NCBI RefSeq assembly: GCF_008931845.1
Contig: NZ_CP044535.1
Span: forward strand, 558,001-622,000
Source of the DNA: Borrelia maritima
Lineage (GTDB): Bacteria > Spirochaetota > Spirochaetia > Borreliales > Borreliaceae
DNA: 64,000 bases
Direction: 5' to 3'
Shown here one piece after another: positions 8,010 to 16,896 of the stretch; the first letter of the stretch is position 1; every line of letters starts with the position of its first letter. A program made the position numbers and the translations under genes. The notes beneath the pieces were generated by a model that saw nothing but the letters and a program-made list of their open reading frames with translations, had not been told where the DNA came from and searched no databases.

Positions 8010-8871
8010 TGTTAAGGTTTATTATCCTGAAAGTTTTAATATATTATCTAATTTATTTAACAAAAATTTAAATAATTATATCATTTATAATGAAATAGAT
8101 TTTAAAAAAAATCCTAATTTGTTTAATAGAGAAACATCCATTGATAATTTTTTTCTTGTTGGTAATTTTGAGAAATTTAATAGGGTATCTTTAAGGGGTA
8201 ATTTTCTTGAGATGGGCCCGTGTGTTACTTACAACGAAATACTTCAGATTGGTGAAAAAAATATTCCAAGTTTGTTTTATGAATTTATTTCGAAATTTAA
8301 TGACAAAATATATTTAAATAGCATTAACCTTGCGAATGGTTTTTATTATAAAAACACCATTTTTGATATTTATCCTTTATTATTAAGCCTTGATGCACAA
8401 ATTGAGTTTAAAAATGTTTTAACAAAAAAAACTTATGTTTTTAGTGCTTATAATTTAAATAGAGCTGATTATATTGCAAATCGAAGTACTATTCTTGTTA
8501 CTAAATTTAAATTTCCAATGATGAATTTATGGAATAGAAGCTTTTATCATAAAGTATTTTTTAATACCTTATCCTTTGATATTTTAGAAGAAACAGACAT
8601 TATTTTTATATGTGTTCTTTTAAATATAAAAAGAGACGTTATAAATGATTTTTTGTTAAAAATATTCTATGATGATAAAGTGATCGTTATAAAGGATTTT
8701 CAGATTTTACTTTTAAACAAATCTTTGCCACTTTCATTTTCCGAGATGGAAAATTCTCTTAAAATGTTGGATAAAAATATAAGAGATTCTAAAAATTTTA
8801 ATATAGGAGAGAGAAATTTAAAGCTAATAAAGAATTTTTATTTAGATATGTTAATGAGTTTTAATTTTTAA
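7993..8871 (+). CDS. diverged xanthine dehydrogenase-family FAD-binding-type subunit
   Basis: A 292-residue protein matching the CoxM/XdhB FAD-subunit layout. VKVYYPESFNILSNLF (8-23) is like the opening f-Y--P-SL-EAL-LL; GPCVTYNEI (75-83) is like GA-VT--EL; KIYLNSINLANG (105-116) lies where QIRN-ATIGGN is expected; and DIYPLLLSLDAQIEF (125-139) is like SD--P-LLALDA-V-L. ILVTKFKFP (167-175) matches the EIL--I-IP strand. The FAD loops GGTD and GGN are not conserved, so FAD binding is uncertain. ATG at 7993 overlaps the preceding gene by 17 bases; a second ATG at 8002 is also possible. This is the last gene of the operon; 139 bases separate it from ptsH. Confidence 0.7.
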   Translation: MEKMTDVKVYYPESFNILSNLFNKNLNNYIIYNEIDFKKNPNLFNRETSIDNFFLVGNFEKFNRVSLRGNFLEMGPCVTYNEILQIGEKNIPSLFYEFISKFNDKIYLNSINLANGFYYKNTIFDIYPLLLSLDAQIEFKNVLTKKTYVFSAYNLNRADYIANRSTILVTKFKFPMMNLWNRSFYHKVFFNTLSFDILEETDIIFICVLLNIKRDVINDFLLKIFYDDKVIVIKDFQILLLNKSLPLSFSEMENSLKMLDKNIRDSKNFNIGERNLKLIKNFYLDMLMSFNF

Positions 8872-8951
8872 TAGTTCGAATAAGTTTTAATTACTATCTT
8901 TAGTATGCTATATTTCTTACATAAAGGGAATATATAATTTATTTTATGTAT

Positions 8952-8957
8952 TATAAT
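8952..8957 (+). promoter_or_regulatory. candidate -10 element upstream of ptsH
   Basis: A perfect TATAAT in the 139-base gap before ptsH. No good -35 sits 16-18 bases upstream (AATATA-like). ptsH itself has a GAGGGG Shine-Dalgarno at about 8993-8998. The gap most plausibly carries the promoter of ptsH-ptsI-crr. Confidence 0.35.
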
Positions 8958-9010
8958 GTAAGAAGTTAATCAAAAAAAAATAATATTCATAATGAGGGGT
9001 TTCTGTACTT

Positions 9011-9271
9011 ATGGTAAAAAAAGAAGCAATTATTAAGGCTGTAAACGGTTTACATGTTAGACCTGCATCAACTTTTGTAAAAAAAGCTAAAGAATATTCC
9101 AGTGAAATAACAATAGAGTCCGATGGAAAGTCTGTTAGCGGGAAAAGTTTGTTTAGGCTTCAAACTTTGGAATTGTCATCGGGTAAAAAGCTTTTGATAT
9201 GTGCTGAGGGTGAGGATGAGGAGATTGCTGCTTCACAACTTGCAGAGCTTATCGAATCTTTTAAGGAATGA
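9011..9271 (+). CDS. ptsH: phosphocarrier protein HPr
   Basis: A complete 86-residue HPr. The active-site H15 lies in NGLHVRPAS, with R17 as usual; S46 (GKSLF) is at the position phosphorylated by HPr kinase in some bacteria. HPr takes phosphate from enzyme I and passes it to the EIIA domains of sugar transporters in the cytoplasm. It is followed 19 bases later by ptsI and then crr, the classic general PTS operon. ATG is preceded by GAGGGG. Borrelia relies on PTS sugars such as chitobiose and glucose, so the operon is central to its energy supply. Confidence 0.96.
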   Translation: MVKKEAIIKAVNGLHVRPASTFVKKAKEYSSEITIESDGKSVSGKSLFRLQTLELSSGKKLLICAEGEDEEIAASQLAELIESFKE

Positions 9272-9290
9272 ATTTAGAAGGATTTAAGTT

Positions 9291-11012
9291 ATGACTTTAT
9301 CGGGCAAAAGAATATCCAAAGGAATAGGCATTGGAGAAGTTCTTTGTATTAGGAAAAATTTTGATAAAATTGTAAGTAGAGAAAAAATCGACTTTTCTCA
9401 AGTTAACAGTGAAATATCAAAATTTAATAAAGCTAAATCAAAAGCAATTAAAGCGCTTAAGGATCTTGAGAGAAAAGCTGTACGTCAATTTGGAGATGAT
9501 AAAAAAGGTATTTTTGAAGGTCAAGTGCTGATCGTTGAGGACGATGAATTTACAGAGCTTGTTATTGAGCTTATTATAAAAGAAAATTATAGTGCTGCTT
9601 ATTCTATTTATTTAGCGTTTGAAAATTTGGTTAAAAGTGTGGAAGATTATAAAGATCCTTATTTAAAGGAAAGAGCGTCTGATTATAAGGACATTAGGAA
9701 TAGATTGATTTCTATCATTTTAGGCCAAGTAACCGATTTTTCTGAGATTAATAAAGATATTATTCTTGTTACCGAAGAATTAACTCCATCTGATACTATG
9801 CAATTTGACTTAAATTATGTTAAAGGGTTTTTAACTGCGGTTGGGGGAGAAACTTCTCATGCTGCTATTTTGGCAAGAACAATGGGACTTCCGGCTCTTG
9901 TTATGACTTTGTTAGATATTGATGCGTTAAAGGATGGTGATAAGATAGTTATTGATGCAATGTCTTCTATTGTTATCAAAAATCCTTCTTCTGATGAGCT
10001 TGATCTTTATAAAGGCAAGATTTTGCGTCAAGTAGAGATGGAAAAAGAGCTTTTTTCTTTAAAAGATAAAGACGCTGAAACAAAAGATGGCGTAAAAGTA
10101 CTTTTAAAGGCAAATATTGGAACACCTATTGATATTACCTATGTTAATAAATATGGTGTTGAGGGAATAGGTCTTTTTAGAACAGAATTCTTATATATGA
10201 AATCTTTACAACCCCCAACAGAAGATGAGCAGTTTGAAGCTTATAAAAGAGTTATAGATACGATGGAAAAAAAGGGGGTTGTAACGATTCGTACTCTTGA
10301 TGTTGGTGGAGACAAGGAAATTCCTTATCTTAATTTTAAGAAAGAGGAAAATCCTTTTTTGGGCTTTAGGGCGCTTAGAATGTATAAGGAATTCGAAGAA
10401 TTGATTCAAGCACAGTTTAATGCTATTTTGAGGGCTAGTCATTATGGGAAAATAAGAGTGATGGTACCCATGCTTACCAGATATGAAGAGATTGAGACGA
10501 TCGAATATTTTGTCAATAATGCAAAAAGCAACCTAAAGTCTAGAAATTTGCCTTTTGATGAAAATTTGGAAGTGGGCTGCATGATAGAAGTTCCTTCAGC
10601 AGCGTTAATTTCCTCTAAACTTGCCAATAAATTAAAATTTTTTAGTATAGGAACTAACGATTTAACCCAATATGTTTTAGCTGTTGATCGTGGTAATCAA
10701 AAAATATCAAATTTATATGACAAGTATAATCCTGCTGTGTTGAAATTAATTAAAAAGGTTCTTGACGATGGAGTTAGTTCTGGGATTGATGTCTCTGTTT
10801 GTGGTGAACTTGGAGGAGACGATGCTGGAGCGTTGCTTCTTGTAGGTCTTGGATTTAGGTCTTTGAGCATGATTCCTAGCGCTACACTTAGAGTTAAATA
10901 TTTGCTTAAAAAATACACAATAATGGAATTGGAAGAGTTGGCAAATAGAGTTTTAAATAGTAATTCTGAGCAAGAAACTTTAATTTATTTTGATAAATTT
11001 ATAGGAGATTAG
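9291..11012 (+). CDS. ptsI: PTS enzyme I (PEP-protein phosphotransferase)
   Basis: A 573-residue enzyme I, normal length. It uses PEP to autophosphorylate and passes the phosphate to HPr. The N-terminal HPr-binding and phosphohistidine part includes GGETSHAAILAR with active-site H190. The C-terminal PEP-binding barrel shows FRTEFLYM, TIRTLDVGGDKEIPYL, GCMIEVPSAAL, FFSIGTNDLTQYVLAVDR and VCGELGGD, all typical. AGAAGGA stands 7 bases before the ATG. It is the middle gene of ptsH-ptsI-crr, with only 2 bases before crr. Confidence 0.97.
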   Translation: MTLSGKRISKGIGIGEVLCIRKNFDKIVSREKIDFSQVNSEISKFNKAKSKAIKALKDLERKAVRQFGDDKKGIFEGQVLIVEDDEFTELVIELIIKENYSAAYSIYLAFENLVKSVEDYKDPYLKERASDYKDIRNRLISIILGQVTDFSEINKDIILVTEELTPSDTMQFDLNYVKGFLTAVGGETSHAAILARTMGLPALVMTLLDIDALKDGDKIVIDAMSSIVIKNPSSDELDLYKGKILRQVEMEKELFSLKDKDAETKDGVKVLLKANIGTPIDITYVNKYGVEGIGLFRTEFLYMKSLQPPTEDEQFEAYKRVIDTMEKKGVVTIRTLDVGGDKEIPYLNFKKEENPFLGFRALRMYKEFEELIQAQFNAILRASHYGKIRVMVPMLTRYEEIETIEYFVNNAKSNLKSRNLPFDENLEVGCMIEVPSAALISSKLANKLKFFSIGTNDLTQYVLAVDRGNQKISNLYDKYNPAVLKLIKKVLDDGVSSGIDVSVCGELGGDDAGALLLVGLGFRSLSMIPSATLRVKYLLKKYTIMELEELANRVLNSNSEQETLIYFDKFIGD

Positions 11013-11014
11013 TT

Positions 11015-11584
11015 ATGGGGTTTTTAGATTTTTTTAAAAAAACCGCTACATTGGATTTGATTGCTCCGATTAGTGGAAAAGTTATGTCAATTGATAAGGT
11101 TCCTGATGAAGCGTTTGCTGAAAAAATAGTTGGCGATGGAATTGCAATCCTTCCAACAAGTAATGAATTGCTAGCGCCTTGTGATGGTAAAATAGGTAAA
11201 ATTTTTAAAACTAATCATGCCTTTAGTCTTGAAACTAAAGAGGGTGTTGAAATTTTTGTTCATTTTGGAATTAATACTCTTAATTTAAATGGCAAAGGCT
11301 TTACAAGAGTTGCCGAAGAAGGCATTAATGTTAAACAAGGCGAGGTTATTATTAGGCTTGATCTTGAATATTTAAAAGAGCATTCAGAATCTGTTATTAC
11401 TCCGGTTGTTATTGCAAATTCTGATGAAGTTTCAAGCATAGAATATTCTTTTGGAAAGCTTGAAAATGATAGTGAATATATTTTATTGTCAACAACTGTT
11501 TTAACAGAAGAAATTAGGCATAAAATATCTCAAACAAAGCCTGTTACGGCGGGTAAAGATTTGGTGTTGCGAGTTAAAAAGTAA
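11015..11584 (+). CDS. crr: PTS EIIA(Glc)-type soluble component
   Basis: A 189-residue stand-alone EIIA of the glucose family. H68 (KTNHAF) and the phosphorylated H83 (EIFVHFGINT) form the usual histidine pair; the flanking LNGKGF and GDEVII-like motifs are present. It receives phosphate from HPr and gives it to EIIB domains of membrane permeases lacking their own EIIA, and in some bacteria also regulates other transporters. About 20 residues longer than E. coli EIIA-Glc, with the extra length at the C-terminus. It is the last gene of the pts operon, ending in a strong hairpin. Confidence 0.94.
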   Translation: MGFLDFFKKTATLDLIAPISGKVMSIDKVPDEAFAEKIVGDGIAILPTSNELLAPCDGKIGKIFKTNHAFSLETKEGVEIFVHFGINTLNLNGKGFTRVAEEGINVKQGEVIIRLDLEYLKEHSESVITPVVIANSDEVSSIEYSFGKLENDSEYILLSTTVLTEEIRHKISQTKPVTAGKDLVLRVKK

Positions 11585-11622
11585 CAAAAGAGAGAGGTTG
11601 AAACCCTCTCTCTTTTGTTTTT
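11584..11622. terminator. bidirectional terminator between crr and htpG
   Basis: A perfect 14-bp stem (11584-11597 with 11605-11618) around a 7-base loop, followed by a T-run for crr. On the minus strand it is flanked by TTACTTTTT for htpG. The stem begins at the last base of the crr stop codon and the structure ends 3 bases before the htpG stop. Confidence 0.88.
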
Positions 11623-11624
11623 AA

Positions 11625-13475
11625 TCATAACAAGTCTTTTTCTAGAAATTCGTTTATTATGTTTATGAATTTTCCTGGGTTTTTGCTAGGCATTCCTGAA
11701 GTTAGCAAAGCTTCCTCAAAAAGGAGGATGCTTATTTTTTCTAATTTTTCAGGCTCTAGATTTTTTAAATTTTGAACTATTTTATTGTTAGGGTTTAATT
11801 CAAGTATTGGTTTAATTTCTTTTACTTCTTGTCCCATTGACATCATGATTTTTTGCATTTGGTAAGTTGGATCATTGCTGTCAACTATTATTGCTGAAGG
11901 CTCTTTTATTAATACTGCTGATAGATTGACTTCTTTTACGTGGTCTTTAAGGATTTCTTTTACTTTTATAAGGATATCTTTGAACTCTTCTTCAATTTTT
12001 TTAAAATTTTCATCTTTTAATTCATTGCTAGTTTCATTTTTGTTTATTGCTTTTAGTTTTAAGCCTTCGTATTCTGGAATTAGATTTAAAATAGCTTCAT
12101 CAAGTTCATCGTCCATGATTAAGATTTCAAATCCTTTTTCTTTATAAGCAGCTACTATTGGGTTTTCCTTTAATATATTTTCTTTCCCACCTGTTATATA
12201 GTAAATGCTTTTTTGGTTTTCTTTCATTCTTTCTTTGTATTCTTTAAAAGACGCAAAGCCATCTACACTTGAAGACTTAAACCTTATTAATGAGATAAGT
12301 TTTTCTCTGTTTTCAAAGTCAGAATAAACACCCTCTTTAATACATCTTCCAAATTCTTTAGAAAACTCTGAAAATTTTTCGGGATCTTTTTTGCTTAGCT
12401 TTTCAAGCTCGCTTAATATTTTTTTTACGGAAGATGATTTAATTTTAGACAAAATTTTATTTTGTTGTAGAATTTCTCTACTTACGTTAAGCGGCAAATC
12501 TTGGCAGTCTATAATTCCTTTTATAAATCTTAGATAGTTTGGAAGCAAGCTACCTTCAGAATCTGTAATAAAGATTCTATTTATAAATAGCTTTACCCCA
12601 GGTTTAGTGTTTGGGTAATATAAATCATAAGGAGCTTTACTTGGGATATAAAATAAACTGGTATATTCTAAATTTCCTTCAGCTTTTGTATGAATATGCA
12701 TCAATGGGTTTTCATAATCAAAGGTTGTATTTTTATAAAATTCATCGTATTCTTCTGCTTTAATTTCGCTTTTATTTTTTGTCCAAAGAGCAGTGGTTTC
12801 ATTTAATTTTTCTTCTTTTTCTTCTATTCCTTCTTGTTTGCCGTCCTTCATTATAGGTTCGTTGTATTTTATATAAATGGGGTAGTTTATGTGATTTGAA
12901 TATTTTTTAATAATTTCTTGAATTTTCCATTTATTCGCATATTCAAAGCCTTCTTTATTAAGATAGAGCTTTATTTCTGTTCCAGGTTCTTCTTTTTCTG
13001 TTTTTTCTATTTCATATCCTGTTTTGCCGTCGCTAGACCAAACATAAGCATCGTTTTCTAATGCTTTTTTTGATGTAACTTCTACTTTTTCTGATACTAT
13101 GAATGCACTGTAAAAACCAACTCCAAACTGACCAATTAGGCTAGCAGATTTTTTTTCATCTTGTTTTAAATTATTAATAAATTCTTTAGTTCCTGATTTT
13201 GCAATTACGCCAAGATGATTAGTTAAATCTTGCTCATCCATTCCGATTCCATTATCTTTAATTAGGATGCTTTTATCATCAAATGTTATTTCTATTTTTG
13301 GCTCTAGGGCAATGTTTTTGAATTTTTCATTTGTCAAGCTTAAAAACTTGAGTTTATCAATAGCGTCAGACGCATTTGATATCAATTCCCTTAAAAATAT
13401 TTCTTTATGGGAGTAAAGAGAGTGGATGATTAAATAAAGTAAATCATTTACTTCTGTATCAAATTGTTTTTTCAT
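11625..13475 (-). CDS. htpG: molecular chaperone HtpG (Hsp90)
   Basis: A 616-residue bacterial Hsp90, which refolds or stabilises client proteins in the cytoplasm with ATP. The N-terminal GHKL ATPase shows ELISNASDAIDKL, DNGIGMD and GQFGVGFYSAFIV; the middle domain has the family motifs around FIRRIFITD-like KLFINRIFITD and GIIDCQDLPLNVSRE; the C-terminal dimerisation region is complete. The frame is open 34 codons further upstream, but ATG at 13475 is chosen because AAGGAAAA precedes it and the protein then begins MKKQFDTEV, as in other HtpG proteins. Divergent from gnd with about 110 bases between. Confidence 0.96.
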   Translation of the reverse strand: MKKQFDTEVNDLLYLIIHSLYSHKEIFLRELISNASDAIDKLKFLSLTNEKFKNIALEPKIEITFDDKSILIKDNGIGMDEQDLTNHLGVIAKSGTKEFINNLKQDEKKSASLIGQFGVGFYSAFIVSEKVEVTSKKALENDAYVWSSDGKTGYEIEKTEKEEPGTEIKLYLNKEGFEYANKWKIQEIIKKYSNHINYPIYIKYNEPIMKDGKQEGIEEKEEKLNETTALWTKNKSEIKAEEYDEFYKNTTFDYENPLMHIHTKAEGNLEYTSLFYIPSKAPYDLYYPNTKPGVKLFINRIFITDSEGSLLPNYLRFIKGIIDCQDLPLNVSREILQQNKILSKIKSSSVKKILSELEKLSKKDPEKFSEFSKEFGRCIKEGVYSDFENREKLISLIRFKSSSVDGFASFKEYKERMKENQKSIYYITGGKENILKENPIVAAYKEKGFEILIMDDELDEAILNLIPEYEGLKLKAINKNETSNELKDENFKKIEEEFKDILIKVKEILKDHVKEVNLSAVLIKEPSAIIVDSNDPTYQMQKIMMSMGQEVKEIKPILELNPNNKIVQNLKNLEPEKLEKISILLFEEALLTSGMPSKNPGKFINIINEFLEKDLL

Positions 13476-13587
13476 GCAAATTTTCCTTTTCAGTTTAATC
13501 TTTACTTTTTTTATAATATAACATAATCTAAAAATAATAAATAAAGCAATTTCTTTCAAATAGAAAATTAGAATCAAGGAGAATGCA

Positions 13588-14982
13588 ATGGATGTAGGAA
13601 TTTATGGTCTTGGTGTTATGGGTAGTAATTTAGCTCTAAATATTGCTGATAACGGTTTTAATGTTTCTGTTTACAATAGAGATAGTGAAAAAACTGAAAT
13701 TTTTGTTAAACAAAATTCTCATAAAAAGATAAATGGCTTTAAAGATATTGAATCTTTTGTGAAAAGCTTAAAACTCCCAAGAAAAATTATCTTAATGGTG
13801 ACAAGTTTGGCCGTAGAAAAGGTTATTGAGCAACTTTTGCCTTTTATGAATAAGTTGGACATAATTATTGATGGTGGCAATTCTCATTATAAAAATACAA
13901 TGAGATTAGAAAAGGAATTATTTGCTAAGGACATTTATTTTGTAGGACTTGGAATTTCTGGAGGAGAGAGAGGAGCAAGATTTGGCCCTGCTTTAATGTA
14001 TGGAGGAAGTAAATCGGCCTATGAAATTCTTGAGCCTATGTTAAATAAAATTGCAGCTAAAACTAAAAGCAACGATATTTGTTCGGCTTATATTGGGGAG
14101 AATGGTTCTGGGCACTACGTTAAAATGATACATAATGGGGTGGAATACGCTGATATGCAGCTTATCAGCGAAGTTTATTTTTTCATGAAAAAAGCTTTCA
14201 ATTTAGATAATTTGAAAATTTCTGAAGTTTTTGAAAAGTGGAATGAAGGCGATCTTTCGGGATATTTACTAGAAATAACCTCTAAGATTCTTAGATATAA
14301 AGAAAATAATGAATATTTAGTTGATAAGATTTTAGATATTGCAAATCAAAAAGGTACTGGTGTTTGGACATCTATTGACGCTCTTGAATCTAATATGCCT
14401 GTAAATTTGATTGTTGAATCCGTTTTGTCAAGATTTATGTCAGGGTTAAAACACGAAAGGGTTATTGCTAGTGATTTACTTAAGATGGATACTGTTTCTT
14501 TTGAGTTTGAGCTTAGTGATTGGATTTTAGATCTTTATTATGCTCTTTTAGTTTCAAAAATAGTAGCTTATGCTCAAGGTTTTATGATGCTTAAGACCGC
14601 ATCTGCTAATTATAGTTGGGATTTAAATTTGGGTAAAATTTCTTTAGTTTGGAGAGAAGGTTGCATTATCCGTAGCAGTTTTTTAGATAAAATTAAATTA
14701 GCTTATGATAAAAATCCTCATCTTATTAATTTGCTTTTTGATGATTATTTTTTAGATTTATTGAAAAAGAATCACAAATCATTGAGAAGAATAGTTTCAA
14801 AGGCTAGTGAAATTGGAATTCCTTTGCCGGCATTTTATGCCAGTCTTTCGTTTTTAGATTCTTACTCTACTAATTATCTTCCTTCTAACCTAATACAAGC
14901 GCAGAGAGACTTTTTTGGTGCCCATTTTTTTGAAAGATTAGACTCAAAACGAGGTGAGTTTTTTCATAGTGATTGGCAATAA
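13588..14982 (+). CDS. gnd: 6-phosphogluconate dehydrogenase, decarboxylating
   Basis: A 464-residue enzyme that converts 6-phosphogluconate to ribulose 5-phosphate and CO2 with NADP+, giving NADPH and pentoses. The Rossmann motif GLGVMGSNLALN is at 7-18, the substrate motifs IDGGNSHY and GISGGERGARFGPALM follow, and the catalytic GSGHYVKMIHNGVEY is intact. The C-terminal helical domain is complete (QAQRDFFGAHFFERLD). AAGGAG lies 7 bases before ATG. Length fits the family (about 465-480). Confidence 0.97.
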   Translation: MDVGIYGLGVMGSNLALNIADNGFNVSVYNRDSEKTEIFVKQNSHKKINGFKDIESFVKSLKLPRKIILMVTSLAVEKVIEQLLPFMNKLDIIIDGGNSHYKNTMRLEKELFAKDIYFVGLGISGGERGARFGPALMYGGSKSAYEILEPMLNKIAAKTKSNDICSAYIGENGSGHYVKMIHNGVEYADMQLISEVYFFMKKAFNLDNLKISEVFEKWNEGDLSGYLLEITSKILRYKENNEYLVDKILDIANQKGTGVWTSIDALESNMPVNLIVESVLSRFMSGLKHERVIASDLLKMDTVSFEFELSDWILDLYYALLVSKIVAYAQGFMMLKTASANYSWDLNLGKISLVWREGCIIRSSFLDKIKLAYDKNPHLINLLFDDYFLDLLKKNHKSLRRIVSKASEIGIPLPAFYASLSFLDSYSTNYLPSNLIQAQRDFFGAHFFERLDSKRGEFFHSDWQ

Positions 14983-14987
14983 ATTTA

Positions 14988-15009
14988 ATAAATCAGCATG
15001 CTGATTTAT
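14988..15009. terminator. 22-bp perfect palindrome between gnd and the beta-barrel genes
   Basis: A perfect inverted repeat centred between 14998 and 14999 with core CAGCATGCTG and AT arms. It lies just past the gnd stop and contains the stop codon (15006-15008, minus strand) of the convergent gene, so it may end both transcripts. The loop must be formed from the palindrome centre and the T-run is poor. Confidence 0.5.
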
Positions 15010-15548
15010 ATATAGTACTTTGCGAATATTCCCCCAGCAATGTTTGATTTTATGCCCGCATAGCTTCTGTAATGTGCAAGAGATCTTGTATTTGAAACAA
15101 ATTCTACTGAAGGTGCTATTTTTATACCTATTTCTAAATTTTCTGTAATGTCGTAAAAAATAGCCACTGGAGCTCTTATTCCAAATCCCAATTCTATATT
15201 TATTAATTTGGATGTGTGAGATGATAGGCTTAGATTCCCTCCTATACCAATTCCTAAGTTTAAATTTTTCATCAAATATATTGTAAAAATGAAATCAAGT
15301 GCTGCTATTGCTAATACATTAAAATCATAAAATTTAGATTCAAGTTTAAGACCTGATAAATTTATTCCATTGCTACCGCCATAGCCTATTTCAAAGTCAA
15401 TGAAAGGAAATGACATTATTAAGTTAATAATTGGATTTCCAATACTTGCTCCAAAGCCAATTCCTCTATTTAAATATGAATCTCTTGCAAAACCACTTGT
15501 AGATATACTTGCAACCATGATGAATAATATGAAGATTTTTTTCATCAT
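15006..15548 (-). CDS. exported small beta-barrel-like protein, copy 1
   Basis: A 180-residue protein with a signal peptide (MKKIFILFIMVASISTSGFA, cleavage near residue 21). The rest alternates hydrophobic and polar residues with many glycines, as in small outer-membrane beta barrels, and ends in an aromatic residue near the C-terminus (AKYYI). It shares a pattern with the next two genes: G-G---G-P-----------D-EIG-G, then -LDFIF-IY, G-G-GG, and a -R-PV---------LEIGIKIAPS segment. This resembles the Borrelia DUF3996-type family that includes BB0405/BB0406 (from memory). GGGAGAA precedes ATG. Ligand or role unknown. Confidence 0.75.
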   Translation of the reverse strand: MMKKIFILFIMVASISTSGFARDSYLNRGIGFGASIGNPIINLIMSFPFIDFEIGYGGSNGINLSGLKLESKFYDFNVLAIAALDFIFTIYLMKNLNLGIGIGGNLSLSSHTSKLINIELGFGIRAPVAIFYDITENLEIGIKIAPSVEFVSNTRSLAHYRSYAGIKSNIAGGIFAKYYI

Positions 15549-15689
15549 TTTCTCCCAAACTTTGTTTTATTATATTTATTTTCTAACTTTAGAACAATAA
15601 AAACAAGCTCTTTAATATTTAAATTTTGTATTTAAGCTTTTTGGAGCAGTTTGATTTTTAACAATTATTTTTTCTAAAAAATTTTTTTA

Positions 15690-16208
15690 TTAAATAAACC
15701 AGAATCTTAATCCTAATCCAGCAAATACTTCCCATCTAAAGCCAACTCCATTGCTCCAAATGTTCATTCCAAGTCCTGGTGCTATTCTTAAAAATATGTC
15801 GAATTTTCTTCTAAATACTGCAAGATTTAAACCCAAAGGCAGTCTTGCTCCAATGCTCATTGGCCCAGAACCAGATTTGCTGCCGCCAAATCTTGAGAAC
15901 CATATTGTTCCATATCCTCCAGCTCCGACTGAAAAATCCAAAATATTAGCAGCTCCTGGGAATGTATATATGTAAAAAATGTAGTCCAATGCTACAAACA
16001 GTGTTCTCCAGTCTGAAAACAAATTATTTACTCCACTGTAAAGACCAATATCAAGATCAAAGCTTCCCATATTAATATGCAGAGCAATTGGCAATGGGAG
16101 TATGATTCCTGCTCCAAATTGACCCCTTGCAGATCCTTTTGAATTGGCAAATCCTGACATTGGGATTAATGAAATAATAATCAACATAATAATTATTTTT
16201 GTTTTCAT
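15690..16208 (-). CDS. exported small beta-barrel-like protein, copy 2
   Basis: A 172-residue paralogue of its neighbours. Signal peptide about 1-21 (KTKIIIMLIIISLIPMSGFA). The mature part has FGAGIILPLPIALHINMGSF, ALDYIFYIYTF, SVGAGGYGT, GARLPLGLNL and IFLRIAPGLGM, the same ordered motifs as in the other two copies. It ends GLRFWFI, a good aromatic beta-barrel terminal signal. Glycine-rich alternating strands support an outer-membrane location; no partner is visible. GGAGG lies 10 bases before ATG. Probably one operon with the genes on either side, reading right to left. Confidence 0.75.
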   Translation of the reverse strand: MKTKIIIMLIIISLIPMSGFANSKGSARGQFGAGIILPLPIALHINMGSFDLDIGLYSGVNNLFSDWRTLFVALDYIFYIYTFPGAANILDFSVGAGGYGTIWFSRFGGSKSGSGPMSIGARLPLGLNLAVFRRKFDIFLRIAPGLGMNIWSNGVGFRWEVFAGLGLRFWFI

Positions 16209-16302
16209 CTTTTTGTTACCTCCTAAGTGTAAAATTTAGCTTTTAAAGCAAATTTAGTTCAATAATTTTTTTTATCTATTTTATCTAAATAAAAAGTGTA
16301 AA

Positions 16303-16896
16303 CTAGATTTTAAGAGAGCTTTTTATTCCAATAGAGAAGTTGCCTTTTATTGGGAATATTAAATTTCCATTGGGTAATTGACCAATAAAAATTGATGGTG
16401 TTGTTTTTATTATAATTTCAATAATGTCATAATAAGCTTCATATATTATTCCTAATGGCAAACCCACTCCAATTTTGTAAGTAATCCCAGAAAAAACATG
16501 TGTTAACTTTGAATTTGTAATTTTGCCTATTTCAAAAAATAGTCCAGATCCTAAGAAAAAGATAAAATTTGAATTTTTAATTCTTAAATTTAAAAATATA
16601 TAGTCAAAATATGTTTTAAATAGCAATACTGCTGGTGATTTTGGGAAGAATTCGGAGACACTTAATATCGTTACTCCTATTCCAATATCAAAGTTGTTAA
16701 TGCTAAATTCTATTGCAGTAGGATAAGGCATAATGAGGCCAAATTTTATTTTGGTTTTTGGGTTTAGGCTATATGTTTTTTGCCCAGTTGTACTGTTTTT
16801 GAATTTTTCGTTTGTGTAAATATTTTCAACATTGAAAAACAATGTAATAATTATTAATAATCTGATTATTTTGCTTTTACTTAGCATTGTGTTCAC
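16303..16896 (-). CDS. exported small beta-barrel-like protein, copy 3
   Basis: A 197-residue protein, the first of the minus-strand trio. The hydrophobic segment SKSKIIRLLIIITLFFNVENIYTN near the N-terminus looks like a signal peptide. Motifs shared with its paralogues are FGLIMPYPTAIEFSINNFDIGIG, YFDYIFLNL, GSGLFFEIG, KIGVGLPLGIIYE and IIIKTTPS. It is less glycine-rich than copy 2. The start is GTG 16894-16896; ATG 16885-16887 is an equally good choice since neither has a strong Shine-Dalgarno. Function unknown. Confidence 0.7.
   Translation of the reverse strand: MNTMLSKSKIIRLLIIITLFFNVENIYTNEKFKNSTTGQKTYSLNPKTKIKFGLIMPYPTAIEFSINNFDIGIGVTILSVSEFFPKSPAVLLFKTYFDYIFLNLRIKNSNFIFFLGSGLFFEIGKITNSKLTHVFSGITYKIGVGLPLGIIYEAYYDIIEIIIKTTPSIFIGQLPNGNLIFPIKGNFSIGIKSSLKI

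Noticed and set aside
13476..13577. Extra 34 codons at the N-terminus of htpG
   Set aside because: The upstream extension is hydrophobic and unlike any HtpG; the ATG at 13475 has a Shine-Dalgarno and matches the family start.
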